Assembly: GCF_002531575.1 (NCBI RefSeq)
Contig: NZ_NWTI01000007.1
Span: 248,001-312,000 of the forward strand
Direction: 5' to 3'
Length of the DNA stretch: 64,000 nt
Source: Bradyrhizobium sp. Y36
GTDB lineage: Bacteria > Pseudomonadota > Alphaproteobacteria > Rhizobiales > Xanthobacteraceae
Position 1 is the first letter of the stretch; every line of letters begins with the position of its first letter. A program made the translations under genes and the position numbers. Of this stretch, positions 34,257 to 44,043 are shown in pieces. The notes under the pieces are model-generated. The model did not search any database, had not been told where the DNA came from, and saw nothing but the letters and a program-made list of their open reading frames with translations.

Positions 34257-35474
34257 TTAGCTGGATTTTGATTTCAGCATCGCGGTTGTCAATGGCACCA
34301 AGAGAATACCCCGGTCGCCCAATGTCTTGGTCCAGGCGCTGATGCGGTCGATCGAGACGGGAAGGGCGGAGGCCGTGCCGACGGCCGCGCCGCGCTCGCG
34401 TGCCGCCGATTCGAGCTTGTTCAGGGCGCGGTCGATCTCGGTCGGGGTCGGTACCGCGTCGATCGCGATGTCGCCCTTGCCGAACGGCATCGCCGCGCTG
34501 CTTGCTGCCTGGGACGCGATGCTGCGGGGCGAGGAGCCGTCGTCGAAGAAGCCGAGGCCGCGCTTGGCCGCCTCGCGGATGATCGGCTGCATCGCCGGCT
34601 CCGTCGCGACGAAGCGCGCGCCCATGAAATTGGCGATGCCGGCATAGCCCTGCATCCGGCTCAGATGCCAGTACAGGCGGTCCATGTTCTGGTCGGGGCT
34701 GAGCGAGGTCAGCAGCGTCTGCGGGCCCGGGTCGTTGTCCGGAAAATCGTAGGGCTCCATCGGGATCTGCAGGAAGATCTCGTGGCGCTGCGCGCGGGCG
34801 CGCTCGGCGAGCTTGCCGGGATCGGCGCCATAGGGCGTGAAAGCCAGCGTCACCGCCGGCGGCAGCTTCATGATCGCGTCGGTGGTCTTGGCGGCGCCGA
34901 CGCCGAGGCCGCCGATCACGATGGCGACCACCGGCATCTTGGCGGCCTTGGCGCGGTCCGCATCCGCGGCGTAGACGTTGAACGGCTTCAGGTCGCCGGA
35001 GACGACCGGGATCATGCCGTAGCGCGACTTCTCCAGCAGCTTCGAATCGATTCCGGCCATGACCGGCGGCGGAGCCGAAGCGGCCGCCGCCTCGCTTTTG
35101 TTCGTTGCATCGCCAGCGCCGATCACCACGTCGTGGCGCGCACCGGTCGAGCCGTCGATCATGGTGACGGTCTTCTGCTCACCGGGGGCAGCCTGCTTCG
35201 GCGCTTCCTTGGTTTCGTGCTTGCTGTCCGCAGGAGCGGCCGGCTTCTCAGCGGGAGCCTTGTCTGCGCCGTTCTCGCGGATCGCGAGCCGCGTCATCGG
35301 CTCGCCGCCGAGCGGATCCTTGTTGAAGATGGCGAAGCCGGCAAAGGTGAGCAGGAACAGGCCGAGCAGCACGGCGAGCAGCTGCATGGCCGAGAACGGC
35401 AGCCGCAGCCGGCGTTTCCGGCGCGGCTTATCCTGTCCGAGCGGGGCGCTCAGATCGTCGGCCGTTTCAGTCAT
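34257..35474 (-). CDS. Divergent polysaccharide deacetylase family protein
   Basis: The 405-residue protein has a cytoplasmic Arg/Lys-rich start, one membrane helix (about 26-47, SAMQLLAVLLGLFLLTFAGF), a Pro/Ala/Lys-rich linker (about 50-140), and a periplasmic divergent polysaccharide deacetylase (YibQ-like) domain from about 150. That domain includes VVAIVIGGLGVGAAKTTDAI, EIFLQIPMEPYDFPDNDPG and GLGFFDDGSSPRS. It lies in the conserved envC-ctpA-deacetylase-rppH order, so a role in peptidoglycan remodelling is likely; the activity of this subfamily is unproven. Confidence 0.9.
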   Translation of the reverse strand: MTETADDLSAPLGQDKPRRKRRLRLPFSAMQLLAVLLGLFLLTFAGFAIFNKDPLGGEPMTRLAIRENGADKAPAEKPAAPADSKHETKEAPKQAAPGEQKTVTMIDGSTGARHDVVIGAGDATNKSEAAAASAPPPVMAGIDSKLLEKSRYGMIPVVSGDLKPFNVYAADADRAKAAKMPVVAIVIGGLGVGAAKTTDAIMKLPPAVTLAFTPYGADPGKLAERARAQRHEIFLQIPMEPYDFPDNDPGPQTLLTSLSPDQNMDRLYWHLSRMQGYAGIANFMGARFVATEPAMQPIIREAAKRGLGFFDDGSSPRSIASQAASSAAMPFGKGDIAIDAVPTPTEIDRALNKLESAARERGAAVGTASALPVSIDRISAWTKTLGDRGILLVPLTTAMLKSKSS

Positions 35475-35565
35475 GCGCGATCCCGAATCACTGCAAAAGA
35501 CGATACCACGCCGAGGTCAAGCGGCGGCAGGCCGGGATAGGCCGGGGATGCCAGGAGTTCCAAAC

Positions 35566-35594
35566 GAAAAGGGCGGCTCCTGGAGCCGCCCTTT
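35566..35594 (-). terminator. Rho-independent terminator of the rlmH-envC-ctpA operon
   Basis: On the minus strand AAAGGGCGGCTCC pairs perfectly with GGAGCCGCCCTTT around a one-base centre, followed by TTTTCG. It sits 37 bases past the ctpA stop. Confidence 0.85.
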
Positions 35595-35630
35595 GTGGGA
35601 TCGCGTGAGCCGCGGGCTTAGTTGGCCGCC

Positions 35631-36989
35631 TTAGTTCGCCGCCTTGGGCTTGTCGGTCGTGGCCTTGGTGTCGCCGCCGGGAGCGGGCGCGGCCGAGGCG
35701 CTGTTCTTGATGCCGTGGAGCAGGTCGCCGGCGAGCTTGAGCGCCTTGTCGTCCTTGGCGTCCGGCGGGACGTAGGACTGCGAGCCGGTCTTCTCGTCGC
35801 CGTCGTTCTTGAGATGGCCGCGCAGCGAAGCCTCGCCCTTGGTGTCGGTGCGCGCCTTCAGCTCGTCCGGCACGTCCTGCAGCACTTCGATGTCGGGCAC
35901 GATGCCCTTGGCCTGGATCGACTTGCCCGACGGCGTGTAGTAGCGCGCCGTGGTCAGGCGCAGTGCGCCGTTGCCGCTTCCGAGCGGGATGATGGTCTGC
36001 ACCGAGCCCTTGCCGAACGAGCGCGTGCCGACGATGGTCGCGCGCTTGTGGTCCTGCAGCGCGCCCGCGACGATTTCCGACGCCGAGGCCGAGCCGCCAT
36101 TGACCAGCACGATGACCGGCTTGCCCTTGGTGAGGTCGCCCGCATGCGCGGTGCGGCGCTGAGTCTCCTCGGCATTGCGGCCGCGGGTCGAGACGATCTC
36201 GCCCTTCTCCAGGAACGAGTCGGAGACGGTGACCGCTTCCTCGAGCAGGCCGCCCGGGTTGTTGCGGAGGTCGATGATGTAGCCCTTGAGCTTGTCGCCG
36301 ATCTGATTCGAGAGGTTGGCGACCTCGCGCTTCAGGCCCTCGGTGGTCTGCTCGTTGAAGGTGGTGATGCGGATATAGGCGATGTCGTCCTGCTCGACGC
36401 GCGCGCGCACCGAACGGACGCGGATGTTGTCGCGCACCAGCGTGACGTCGAGCGGATTGTCCTGGCCCTTGCGGATGATCTTCAGCTTGATCTTGGTGTT
36501 GACCGGGCCGCGCATCTTCTCGACCGCCTGGTTCAGGGTCAGGCCCTGCACCGCCTCGTCGTCGAGATTGGTGATGATGTCGTTGGCCATGATGCCGGCG
36601 CGCGAGGCCGGCGTGTCGTCGATCGGCGAGACCACCTTGATCAGGCCGTCTTCCATCGTGACCTCGATGCCGAGACCGCCGAACTCACCGCGGGTCTGCA
36701 CCTGCATGTCGCGGAAGCTCTTGGCGTCCATGTAGCTCGAATGCGGATCGAGGCCCGTGAGCATGCCGCTGATGGCGGATTCGATCAGCTTGGTGTCGTC
36801 GGGCTTCTCGACATAGTCCGAGCGCACGCGCTCGAAGACATCGCCGAACAGATTGAGCTGGCGATAGGTGTCCGCGGTGGCGGCTCGCGCGCTGGAGCCC
36901 ATGAACACCGCGCGCGGCTGCGTCACGAACAGCGTCAGCGCCGCACCGGTGGCTGCGCTGAGGAGAATTACTGAAGTCTTGCGCATCAT
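35631..36989 (-). CDS. ctpA: S41 family C-terminal processing peptidase (CtpA)
   Basis: The 452-residue protease has an N-terminal signal/anchor (MMRKTSVILLSAATGAALTL) and a PDZ domain at about 90-180 (FGGLGIEVTMEDGLIKVVSP). The S41 catalytic domain follows, with Ser-Lys dyad S302 (NGGSASASE) and K327 (FGKGSVQ), assigned by spacing to E. coli Prc S430/K455. A charged, low-complexity tail ends DKPKAAN. The start codon overlaps the envC stop (ATGATG/TGA). It acts in the periplasm on envelope proteins. Confidence 0.94.
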   Translation of the reverse strand: MMRKTSVILLSAATGAALTLFVTQPRAVFMGSSARAATADTYRQLNLFGDVFERVRSDYVEKPDDTKLIESAISGMLTGLDPHSSYMDAKSFRDMQVQTRGEFGGLGIEVTMEDGLIKVVSPIDDTPASRAGIMANDIITNLDDEAVQGLTLNQAVEKMRGPVNTKIKLKIIRKGQDNPLDVTLVRDNIRVRSVRARVEQDDIAYIRITTFNEQTTEGLKREVANLSNQIGDKLKGYIIDLRNNPGGLLEEAVTVSDSFLEKGEIVSTRGRNAEETQRRTAHAGDLTKGKPVIVLVNGGSASASEIVAGALQDHKRATIVGTRSFGKGSVQTIIPLGSGNGALRLTTARYYTPSGKSIQAKGIVPDIEVLQDVPDELKARTDTKGEASLRGHLKNDGDEKTGSQSYVPPDAKDDKALKLAGDLLHGIKNSASAAPAPGGDTKATTDKPKAAN

Positions 36990-38377
36990 CCGCGAACCTT
37001 CTCGCCTTCATTTGCGGCCCACCATGGGCCTGGATCGATTGGAGTGCCGTCCTTACGGAACTCGACATACAGCACAGGTTGACTCGCGTTCGTCGCGAGA
37101 ATGGAGGCGACTTGAGATGTCGACCCCATGGTCGCGACCGGCTCCCCCGTGAGCACAAACTGTCCGATGTTGACCGAAATGCGCTCCATCCCGGCGATCA
37201 GGACATGATACCCGCCCCCGGCGTTGAGGATCAAGAGTTGTCCATAGCTGCGGAACGGGCCGGAATAGACCACCCAGCCGTCACACGGCGTCGTGACCTG
37301 GGAGCCGGGCTTGGTCGCCAGCGAAATGCCCTTCTGGACCCCGCCGACCCCGTCGGAACCGCCAAACTCCCTGATCTTGTTACCGTTAACCGGAAGCGGG
37401 AGCAGACCCTTGGCTGAGGCGAACGCGATCGCCGGGGTGGTGCGGGAACGGTCCTTGAAAGCGCCGGGGCCGGCCTTGGCGCTGGCGGCTGCCAGCTTGG
37501 CTTCCTTGGCCTCGGCCTGCCTGGCAGCCTCGGCGGCCTTCTCGGCGGCCTTGGCGGCGCTTTGCAGGTCCTGCTCCATCTTGGTGATCAGGCCCTGGAG
37601 ATCGCCGACCTGCTTCGACAGCATGATCGCGCGCGAGTTCTCGGCGTCGAGATCCTTTTCGCGCGCCGCCTGCTGGCGCTGCCGCTCGTCGACGAGGGCG
37701 GTGAGGCGGGTCTGGTCGCTCCTGACCTTGTCGCGGTCGGAGGCGAGCTGGTCGCGCTCGGTGGCGATGGTTTTGCGCAAGGCGACGAGCTCGCCGAGCT
37801 CGCTTGCGATCTTTTCGGCGCGGCCGCGCAATTCGGGGACGACGGCGCCGAGCAGCATCGCGGTGCGCAGCGATTGCAGTGCATCCTCGGGACGCACCAG
37901 CAGCGCCGGCGGTGTGCGCCGTCCGGCCCGCTGCAACGCCGCCAGCACCTCGACGATGTCGGCGCGGCGCGAATCCAGCGAAGCGCGCATCTCCTGCTCG
38001 CGGCCGTTCAGGTTTCTCAGCCGCGCTTCGGTGTCGTCGATCTTGGTCTCGACCCCGCGCACATTGGCCGCGGTGTCGATCAGCTGTTGATTGAGCTGCG
38101 TGCGGTCCTTGCCGAGCGAGGTGATCTCGGCCTTGAGCTTGGCCTGTGCTTCCTCCGCGCTCTTCTGCCGGGCGCGGGCGGCTTCCAGCTCCTGCTCGCG
38201 CTGCTTGATGGCGTCGGGCGAGACGGCTGCGGTCTGTGGCGCCGGCGTTACCGTCTGAGCTTGCGCGAGGCTTGTGTTCGCTTGCGCGAGGCTTGCGCCG
38301 GCAACGCCCGTGATCAGCAGCAGGTTGAGGAGCGGCGCTCGCATCGTGTCGGCAAAGGTGCTCGTTGTGGCGCGCAT
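36986..38377 (-). CDS. Murein hydrolase activator, EnvC family (degenerate LytM)
   Basis: The 463-residue exported protein has a signal peptide (MRAPLLNLLLITGVAGASLAQA region), a coiled coil at about 45-300 rich in Glu, Gln, Arg and Ala, and a LytM/M23-like domain from about 340. The zinc ligands of active LytM enzymes look lost: VQKGISLA stands where H-x-G-x-D is expected, and HVLIAGM replaces the H-x-H/AHL end. That fits an EnvC-type activator of amidases rather than a hydrolase. ATG 38377 shares its A with the rlmH stop codon. Confidence 0.9.
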   Translation of the reverse strand: MRATTSTFADTMRAPLLNLLLITGVAGASLAQANTSLAQAQTVTPAPQTAAVSPDAIKQREQELEAARARQKSAEEAQAKLKAEITSLGKDRTQLNQQLIDTAANVRGVETKIDDTEARLRNLNGREQEMRASLDSRRADIVEVLAALQRAGRRTPPALLVRPEDALQSLRTAMLLGAVVPELRGRAEKIASELGELVALRKTIATERDQLASDRDKVRSDQTRLTALVDERQRQQAAREKDLDAENSRAIMLSKQVGDLQGLITKMEQDLQSAAKAAEKAAEAARQAEAKEAKLAAASAKAGPGAFKDRSRTTPAIAFASAKGLLPLPVNGNKIREFGGSDGVGGVQKGISLATKPGSQVTTPCDGWVVYSGPFRSYGQLLILNAGGGYHVLIAGMERISVNIGQFVLTGEPVATMGSTSQVASILATNASQPVLYVEFRKDGTPIDPGPWWAANEGEKVRG

Positions 38378-38859
38378 CACGCGCGGTGATAGGGGTGGCC
38401 GGCCAGGATGGTGGCGGCCCGGTAAAGCTGTTCCAGAAGCATGACGCGGACCATTTGATGCGGCCAGGTCGCAGAGCCGAACGCGATCGCGAGCTTGGCC
38501 TTACGGCGCAATTCGGGCGAAAGTCCGTCCGCCCCTCCGATCACGAAGATTGTATGTCCGGCCCCCTCGTCGCGCCAGCGGCCGAGATTCCGTGCGAATA
38601 CGGTGGAATCGAGATTCTGGCCGCGCTCGTCCATCGCCACCAGGATCGCCTTGTCCGGAATATGCGCCGAGATCGCCGCGGCCTCTTCAGCCATCCGCGT
38701 GGCGGTGTCGCGCGCGCGGCTTTCGGGGATTTCGTGGATCAGGAGCTCGCGGAATCCGAGCTTGCGGCCGGCCTCGTCGAACCGCTCCAAATAGCGGTCG
38801 GCAAGCTCCCGTTCGGGGCCCTGCTTCAGCCGGCCCACCGCAATGACAGCAACACGCAT
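38377..38859 (-). CDS. rlmH: 23S rRNA pseudouridine-1915 N3-methyltransferase
   Basis: The 160-residue SPOUT methyltransferase begins MRVAVIAVGRLKQGPE. The SAM-binding knot motif FVIGGADGLS and the C-terminal MVRVMLLEQLYRAATILAGHPYHRA are the RlmH signatures. It methylates pseudouridine 1915 of 23S rRNA in 70S ribosomes. Its stop overlaps envC, making rlmH-envC-ctpA a tightly coupled operon. Confidence 0.95.
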   Translation of the reverse strand: MRVAVIAVGRLKQGPERELADRYLERFDEAGRKLGFRELLIHEIPESRARDTATRMAEEAAAISAHIPDKAILVAMDERGQNLDSTVFARNLGRWRDEGAGHTIFVIGGADGLSPELRRKAKLAIAFGSATWPHQMVRVMLLEQLYRAATILAGHPYHRA

Positions 38860-38954
38860 GGTATGTTCAGGGTCGCGTTTTCAGCACCGCGCGCAGGTTG
38901 CGCGCGCACGACGCTAGCATGCGCGTCAGCCGATTCGAAATCGGCTCGTCGAGC

Positions 38955-39386
38955 CTAGATCGCCTTCGCGGCTCCCGGGCCCTGCGTGTACAACCGCTCG
39001 AGGTTGTAGAACTCGCGGACTTCGGGGCGGAACACGTGCACGATCACGTCGCCGGAATCGATCAGCACCCAGTCGCAATTGGGCAAGCCCTCGACATGGA
39101 TGTTCCTGATGCCGTTTTCCTTGAGGCCCTTGGCGACGTTTTCCGCGATCGCGCCGACGTGCCGGTTGGCCCGGCCGGTGGTGACGATCATGTAGTCGGA
39201 GTACGCCGATTTGCCGCGAAGGTCGATGGTGACCGTCTCTTCCGCCTTCATGTCCTCGAGGCGGGAGAGGATCAGGCTCAGCGTCTTGTCGGCGTCGGGT
39301 TGCGCCTTCAAGGCCGCAGCTTTGGTCGTTGTTTTACGCGCCGGTCTTGCCTTGGGTAAAACAGACTTCGTTGAAGTCTTGGACAA
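38955..39386 (-). CDS. rsfS: Ribosome silencing factor RsfS
   Basis: The family core ADKTLSLILSRLEDMKAEETV through SDYMIVTTGRANRHVGAIAE to DVIVHVFRPEVREFYNLERLY is complete. RsfS binds ribosomal protein L14 and blocks subunit joining under starvation. The frame has no ATG before the core. TTG 39386 gives a Lys/Ala-rich extension of about 30 residues; a later TTG near the ALKAQ segment is possible. The start is therefore uncertain. Confidence 0.92.
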   Translation of the reverse strand: MSKTSTKSVLPKARPARKTTTKAAALKAQPDADKTLSLILSRLEDMKAEETVTIDLRGKSAYSDYMIVTTGRANRHVGAIAENVAKGLKENGIRNIHVEGLPNCDWVLIDSGDVIVHVFRPEVREFYNLERLYTQGPGAAKAI

Positions 39387-39529
39387 TACAGATGTGGTCA
39401 GGGACCATTCCTTTCACTGTATCGCGAACGCCGAATCCCGCGCTCACTGGTTACACTACATCATGTGGGGTTAAGGGTTTCAATATGCCAGAGAGCCCCA
39501 AAATCCACGCGAAATCCGCACGCGCCGTC

Positions 39530-40174
39530 TCACGTCGTACCTTTCCAGCTCCCGTCCGGGTTCCGCAGGCCCGTCGAGGACAAATTCAGCTTCAATCCGG
39601 TCAGAAACACCCAGGCCGGGGCCGGTCGATCCGCGAGCAGCGCTGCCTTGTTCTCGGGCAGGCGGTAGCGCGATAACGCCCGGGCTGCGGGAGAGGAGAG
39701 GGCGCGGAAGCTTTGCGGCGGGCGATCGATCACGGCCATCGGCACCTGGGCGGCGATGCGCTGCCAGTCCTGCCACCGGTGGAATTGAGCGAGATTGTCA
39801 GCGCCCATGATCCAGACAAAGCGCAAGCCGCGAAAGCGGCGGCGCAAAATGTTGATCGTGTCGATAGTGTAGCGGGTGCGGATGACGGATTCGAGACAGC
39901 TGACCTCGATGCGCGGATCGTCGGCGATCTCGCGCGCGGCCTGCATGCGCGCGCCGAGCTCATGCAGATTGCCGTTCTCCTTCAGCGGATTGCCGGGCGT
40001 CACCAGCCACCAGACGCGATCGAGCTGCAATCGCTTCAGCGCGAACTGGCTGATGGCGCGATGCGCCTGATGCGGCGGATTGAACGAGCCGCCGAGCAGG
40101 CCGATGCGCATGCCCTCCGTGTAGGGCGGGACCGCTTGTGCCAGGGAACGCGGCACCACGAAATTGTTGCTCAA
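39530..40174 (-). CDS. nadD: Nicotinate-nucleotide adenylyltransferase
   Basis: It carries the nucleotidyltransferase motif [11 protein letters not shown], the [16 protein letters not shown] substrate loop and the C-terminal [10 protein letters not shown] motif (ISSTxIR in relatives). It makes deamido-NAD from nicotinate mononucleotide. The start is TTG 40174 with GAGG eight bases upstream, or ATG 40111 ([13 protein letters not shown]), where GGAGGG lies too close for ideal initiation. Confidence 0.94.
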   Translation of the reverse strand: MSNNFVVPRSLAQAVPPYTEGMRIGLLGGSFNPPHQAHRAISQFALKRLQLDRVWWLVTPGNPLKENGNLHELGARMQAAREIADDPRIEVSCLESVIRTRYTIDTINILRRRFRGLRFVWIMGADNLAQFHRWQDWQRIAAQVPMAVIDRPPQSFRALSSPAARALSRYRLPENKAALLADRPAPAWVFLTGLKLNLSSTGLRNPDGSWKGTT

Positions 40175-40193
40175 TGCCCGCGCCTCGCGACGT

Positions 40194-41489
40194 TTACGGT
40201 CGGGTCTGTCCGGTGCCGTGGACGCGATATTTGAAGCTCGTCAATTGCTCGGCGCCGACGGGGCCGCGGGCGTGGAAGCGGCCGGTGGCGATGCCGATCT
40301 CGGCGCCGAAGCCGAACTCGCCGCCATCGGCGAATTGGGTCGAGGCGTTGTGCAGCACGATCGCGGAATCGACCTCGCTGAGGAATTTCTGCGCCGCAGT
40401 CTCGTCCGCGCTCACGATCGCATCGGTGTGATGCGAACCGTGCGTCTGGATGTGCGCGATCGCACCATTGACGCCGTCCACCACCTTCGCCGCGATGATC
40501 GCGTCGAGATATTCGGTGTCCCAATCGTCATCGCTCGCAGGCTTCACCCGCGCGTCCGCCTTCTGCACGGCGTCGTCGCCGCGCACTTCGCAGCCGGCAT
40601 CGAGCAGCATCTCGACCAGCGGCTTCAAATTCTTGGCCGCCGCCGCGCGATCGACCAGCAGCGTCTCGGCGGCGCCGCAGACGCCGGTGCGGCGCATTTT
40701 GGCGTTGAGCACGATCGACTTCGCCATCGCGAGGTCGGCGCTGGCATCGACATAGACGTGATTGACGCCTTCCAGATGCGCAAACACAGGCACGCGCGCC
40801 TCCTGCTCGACGCGCGCGACGAGGCTCTTTCCCCCGCGGGGTACGATCACGTCGACGGCGCCGTTCAGTCCCGACAGCATCATGCCGACCGCCGCGCGGT
40901 CGCGCGTCGGCACCAGCGTGATCGCAGCCTCGGGCAAGCCGGCTTCGCGCAGGCCCTGCACCAGGCAGTCATGGATGGCGCGGCAGGAGCGGAAACTGTC
41001 GGAGCCGCCGCGCAGGATCACGGCATTGCCCGACTTCAGGCACAACACGCCTGCGTCGGCAGCGACATTGGGCCGGCTCTCGAAAATCACGCCGACGACG
41101 CCAAGCGGCACGCGCACGCGCTCGATGGTCATGCCGTTCGGCCGCTGCCAGCTCTCGGTGACGATGCCGACGGGATCGGCGATGCCGCGCACGATGCCGA
41201 TGCCCTCGGCCATGCCTTCGACCCGCGCCGGCGTCAGCGTCAGGCGGTCGATGAAGGAGGAGGTGGCATTGCCGGCGGCGCGAGCCTCCGCGACGTCCTC
41301 GGCATTGGCGGCGAGAATGGCGGCGGCGTTGGCGCGGATCGCCCGCTCCATGGCTTCGAGCGCCCGGTTCTTCTGCTCCGGCGGCGCCAGCGCCAGCACG
41401 CGCGCAGCAGCGCGGGCCCGGGTCCCGAGATCGGACATCAGCGCCTGAAGATCGGCATTGCCGTCGACAGCTTTGAGGGGGGCGGCCAT
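40194..41489 (-). CDS. proA: Gamma-glutamyl phosphate reductase
   Basis: The 431-residue aldehyde-dehydrogenase-fold enzyme starts at ATG 41489 ([11 protein letters not shown]); a TTG three codons upstream is less likely. The catalytic Cys lies in [15 protein letters not shown], the cofactor region in [13 protein letters not shown], and the conserved C-terminal [15 protein letters not shown] is present. It is the second enzyme of proline synthesis. It lies downstream of proB, with a 137-base gap, and nadD follows by 19 bases. Confidence 0.95.
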   Translation of the reverse strand: MAAPLKAVDGNADLQALMSDLGTRARAAARVLALAPPEQKNRALEAMERAIRANAAAILAANAEDVAEARAAGNATSSFIDRLTLTPARVEGMAEGIGIVRGIADPVGIVTESWQRPNGMTIERVRVPLGVVGVIFESRPNVAADAGVLCLKSGNAVILRGGSDSFRSCRAIHDCLVQGLREAGLPEAAITLVPTRDRAAVGMMLSGLNGAVDVIVPRGGKSLVARVEQEARVPVFAHLEGVNHVYVDASADLAMAKSIVLNAKMRRTGVCGAAETLLVDRAAAAKNLKPLVEMLLDAGCEVRGDDAVQKADARVKPASDDDWDTEYLDAIIAAKVVDGVNGAIAHIQTHGSHHTDAIVSADETAAQKFLSEVDSAIVLHNASTQFADGGEFGFGAEIGIATGRFHARGPVGAEQLTSFKYRVHGTGQTRP

Positions 41490-41626
41490 GGGGGTCAAAA
41501 CCTTCTGCTAAGGCGGTGTCCTAGCACGGAAATCCCGCGTCTGCGAAGGGCGGGGAGGGTATGGCAGGTCTCCCAGGCGGCGGGTCGGCTGGGTCATTGG
41601 CCCAGCAAAAAGGGCCGCGGCGGCCC

Positions 41627-42748
41627 TTACCCGCCCACCACGAGATCGTCGCGGTGGATCATCTCGGCGCGGCCGCTGATGCCGAGGATGGCCATCACAT
41701 CGGGGGAGGAGCGGCCCTTGATCCGCTCGGCCTCGTCGGCGTCGTAGGCGATCAGGCCGCGGCCGATCTCGCTGGTGTCGGGGCCGCGCACGATCACGGC
41801 ATCGCCGCGGGCGAACTGGCCCTCGACCTTGATCACGCCGGCCGGCAGCAGGCTGGCGCCGGCGCGCAGCGCCGTCACGGCGCCGGCATCGATCGTCAGC
41901 GTGCCCTTCGGCTCCAGCGTGCCCGCGATCCAGCGTTTGCGCGAGGTGATGGGGTTGGCAGGCGTCAGGAACCAGGTGCAGCGGCCGCCATCGGCGATCG
42001 CCTGCAGCGGATGCTCGATCTTGCCCGAGGCGATCAGCATATGCGTGCCGCCGGTCGTTGCGATCTTGGCCGCCTCGACCTTGGTGCGCATGCCGCCGCG
42101 CGACAGCTCGGACTCGGCGTCGCCCGCCACGGCCTCGATCTCCGAGGAGATGCTCTCGACCACCGGAATCAGTTTTGCATTCGGGTTGTTCTTGGGCGGA
42201 GCGTCGTAGAGCCCGTCGATGTCGGACAGCAGCACGAGCAGGTCGGCGCTCGCCATGGTGGCGACGCGGGCGGCGAGGCGGTCGTTGTCGCCGTAGCGGA
42301 TCTCGTTGGTCGCCACCGTGTCGTTCTCGTTGATGACCGGGATCGCGCGCCACTCCAGCAGCTTGCCGATGGTGGAGCGCGCATTGAGATAGCGGCGGCG
42401 CTCCTCGGTGTCCTGCAGCGTGACCAGGATCTGGCCGGCGTCGATGCCGTGCGCGCCCAGCACCTCGGACCAGATCCGCGCCAGCGCGATCTGGCCGACG
42501 GCGGCGGCGGCCTGGCTCTCCTCCAGCTTCAGCGGACCGCGCGGCAGCTTGAGGCGGCTGCGGCCGAGCGCGATCGAGCCGGAGGAGACGACGAGGACGT
42601 CGCGCCCTTCCTTGTGCAGCTTGGCCATGTCGTCGGCGAGCGCGGCGAGCCAGGACGCCCGCACCTCGCCCTTGTCGGAATCGACCAGCAGCGCGGAGCC
42701 GACCTTGACGACGATGCGGCGGAATTGACTGAGTTCGGGGCTGGCCAT
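41627..42748 (-). CDS. proB: Glutamate 5-kinase
   Basis: The 373-residue protein starts at ATG 42748 ([20 protein letters not shown]). The amino-acid-kinase domain occupies about 1-260 with [31 protein letters not shown] and [15 protein letters not shown]-terminal PUA domain occupies about 280-365. It phosphorylates glutamate in proline synthesis. Earlier in-frame starts would add an arginine-rich leader that does not resemble ProB. Confidence 0.95.
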   Translation of the reverse strand: MASPELSQFRRIVVKVGSALLVDSDKGEVRASWLAALADDMAKLHKEGRDVLVVSSGSIALGRSRLKLPRGPLKLEESQAAAAVGQIALARIWSEVLGAHGIDAGQILVTLQDTEERRRYLNARSTIGKLLEWRAIPVINENDTVATNEIRYGDNDRLAARVATMASADLLVLLSDIDGLYDAPPKNNPNAKLIPVVESISSEIEAVAGDAESELSRGGMRTKVEAAKIATTGGTHMLIASGKIEHPLQAIADGGRCTWFLTPANPITSRKRWIAGTLEPKGTLTIDAGAVTALRAGASLLPAGVIKVEGQFARGDAVIVRGPDTSEIGRGLIAYDADEAERIKGRSSPDVMAILGISGRAEMIHRDDLVVGG

Positions 42749-42939
42749 AGGACGCTTGGGCGATCTGCTCTGCATTGGAAACGGCGGAGCGAGAAGGCGG
42801 CGCCGATGGGCCCGCTTTTGCAGCAGGACGATGGCCGGCGCAAGGCGGCCAGGATGGTAAACCGCAAATGTCGGCCTTGTCCGGGACGCGTCTCTGGTCC
42901 TAACTGGTATCAACCAAAATGGGGTCGAAGGGGAAACGC

Positions 42940-43905
42940 ATGGATCGCCGCACGTTCATGGCCGGATGTCTCGGGCTGCCGCTGCTGGCGCAGGCAGGCG
43001 AGGCGCAAGCACAGGCCGGGCTGACCAAGATCGTCTTCCCGTTTGCGGCGGGCGCCGGCGGTGACACGCTGTGCCGGCTGATCGCGCAGGAGATGGCCCC
43101 GGTGCTGCAGCGGACCATCGTGGTCGAGAACCGCACCGGCGGCGACGGCCTGATCGGCATCAAGGCGGTGAAGGGCGCGAGCCCCGACGGCAGCATGGTG
43201 CTGGTGACGACGGGCCCCACCATGTACCTGCTGCCGATGGTGGAGACGACGCCCAGCTTCGACACGGCGAAGGATTTCGTACCGGTGTCGCTGCTGGCGC
43301 GGTTCGAATTCGCGCTGGTGATCAACCCGGCGGTCGAGGCCTCCGATTTCAAGAGCTTCGTGGCGTGGCTGAAGGCGCATCCGGACAAGACCTCGTTCGG
43401 CGTGCCGAGCAACGGCACCATTCCGCACTTCATGGGCTCCAAGCTCGAGAAGGATCTCGGCATTGCCCTGACGCGGGTGCCCTATCGCGGCAGCGCGCCG
43501 ATCCTCAACGACCTCGTCGGCGGACACATCGCTTTCGGGATCACCACGCTGGCCGATGCGTTGCCGCAGCATCGCGCCAAGGGCGTGCGGATCATCGCGG
43601 TGTCGAGCGCGGAACGCTCGCCTTTCGCGCCCGAGGTTCCCACGCTGAAGGAGAGCGGCATCGATCTCGTCGCCGACGCCTGGTACGGCATGTGGCTTCC
43701 CGCCGGCAGCCCGCCGGAGTTTGCCAGCAAGCTCGGCGCCGCCTCGAGCGCCGCGCTCGCCAGGCCCGAGGTGAAAGAGAAGCTCACGGCGATCGGGTTG
43801 ATCCCGGTCGGCAGCAACGCGGACGGGCTGGCGAAGGAGCTCGCCGCGAACATCGCGTTGTGGCAGCCGATCGTGAAGGCGACGGGATACAAGATCGAGA
43901 ATTAA
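42940..43905 (+). CDS. Bug-family (tripartite tricarboxylate transporter) substrate-binding protein
   Basis: The 321-residue periplasmic protein starts at ATG 42940 with a Tat-like leader [20 protein letters not shown] ending near AQA. The Bug/TctC fold motifs follow: [37 protein letters not shown] and [21 protein letters not shown]. Such proteins bind small carboxylates, and many rhizobial copies are orphans. No TctA/TctB genes are adjacent here. It lies divergent from proB. Confidence 0.92.
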   Translation: MDRRTFMAGCLGLPLLAQAGEAQAQAGLTKIVFPFAAGAGGDTLCRLIAQEMAPVLQRTIVVENRTGGDGLIGIKAVKGASPDGSMVLVTTGPTMYLLPMVETTPSFDTAKDFVPVSLLARFEFALVINPAVEASDFKSFVAWLKAHPDKTSFGVPSNGTIPHFMGSKLEKDLGIALTRVPYRGSAPILNDLVGGHIAFGITTLADALPQHRAKGVRIIAVSSAERSPFAPEVPTLKESGIDLVADAWYGMWLPAGSPPEFASKLGAASSAALARPEVKEKLTAIGLIPVGSNADGLAKELAANIALWQPIVKATGYKIEN

Positions 43906-43931
43906 ACTCCCTCGGCGCCCCACACTCCGCC

Positions 43932-44017
43932 GTCATGGCCGGGCTTGACCCGGCCATCCACGTGCGTCCGCGATTGCCGTAAGACGTGGATGCCCCGGGT
44001 CAGGCCCGGGCATGACG
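43932..44017. repeat. GTCAT/ATGAC-flanked palindromic intergenic element
   Basis: Left GTCATGGCCGGGCTTGACCC...GGCCATCCACGT, right ACGTGGATGCCCCGGGTC...CCCGGGCATGAC. It sits between convergent genes (Bug protein and hydrolase) and may terminate both. Confidence 0.83.
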
Positions 44018-44043
44018 AGTTGAGAGAGTTTCTCTCTGCTCAC

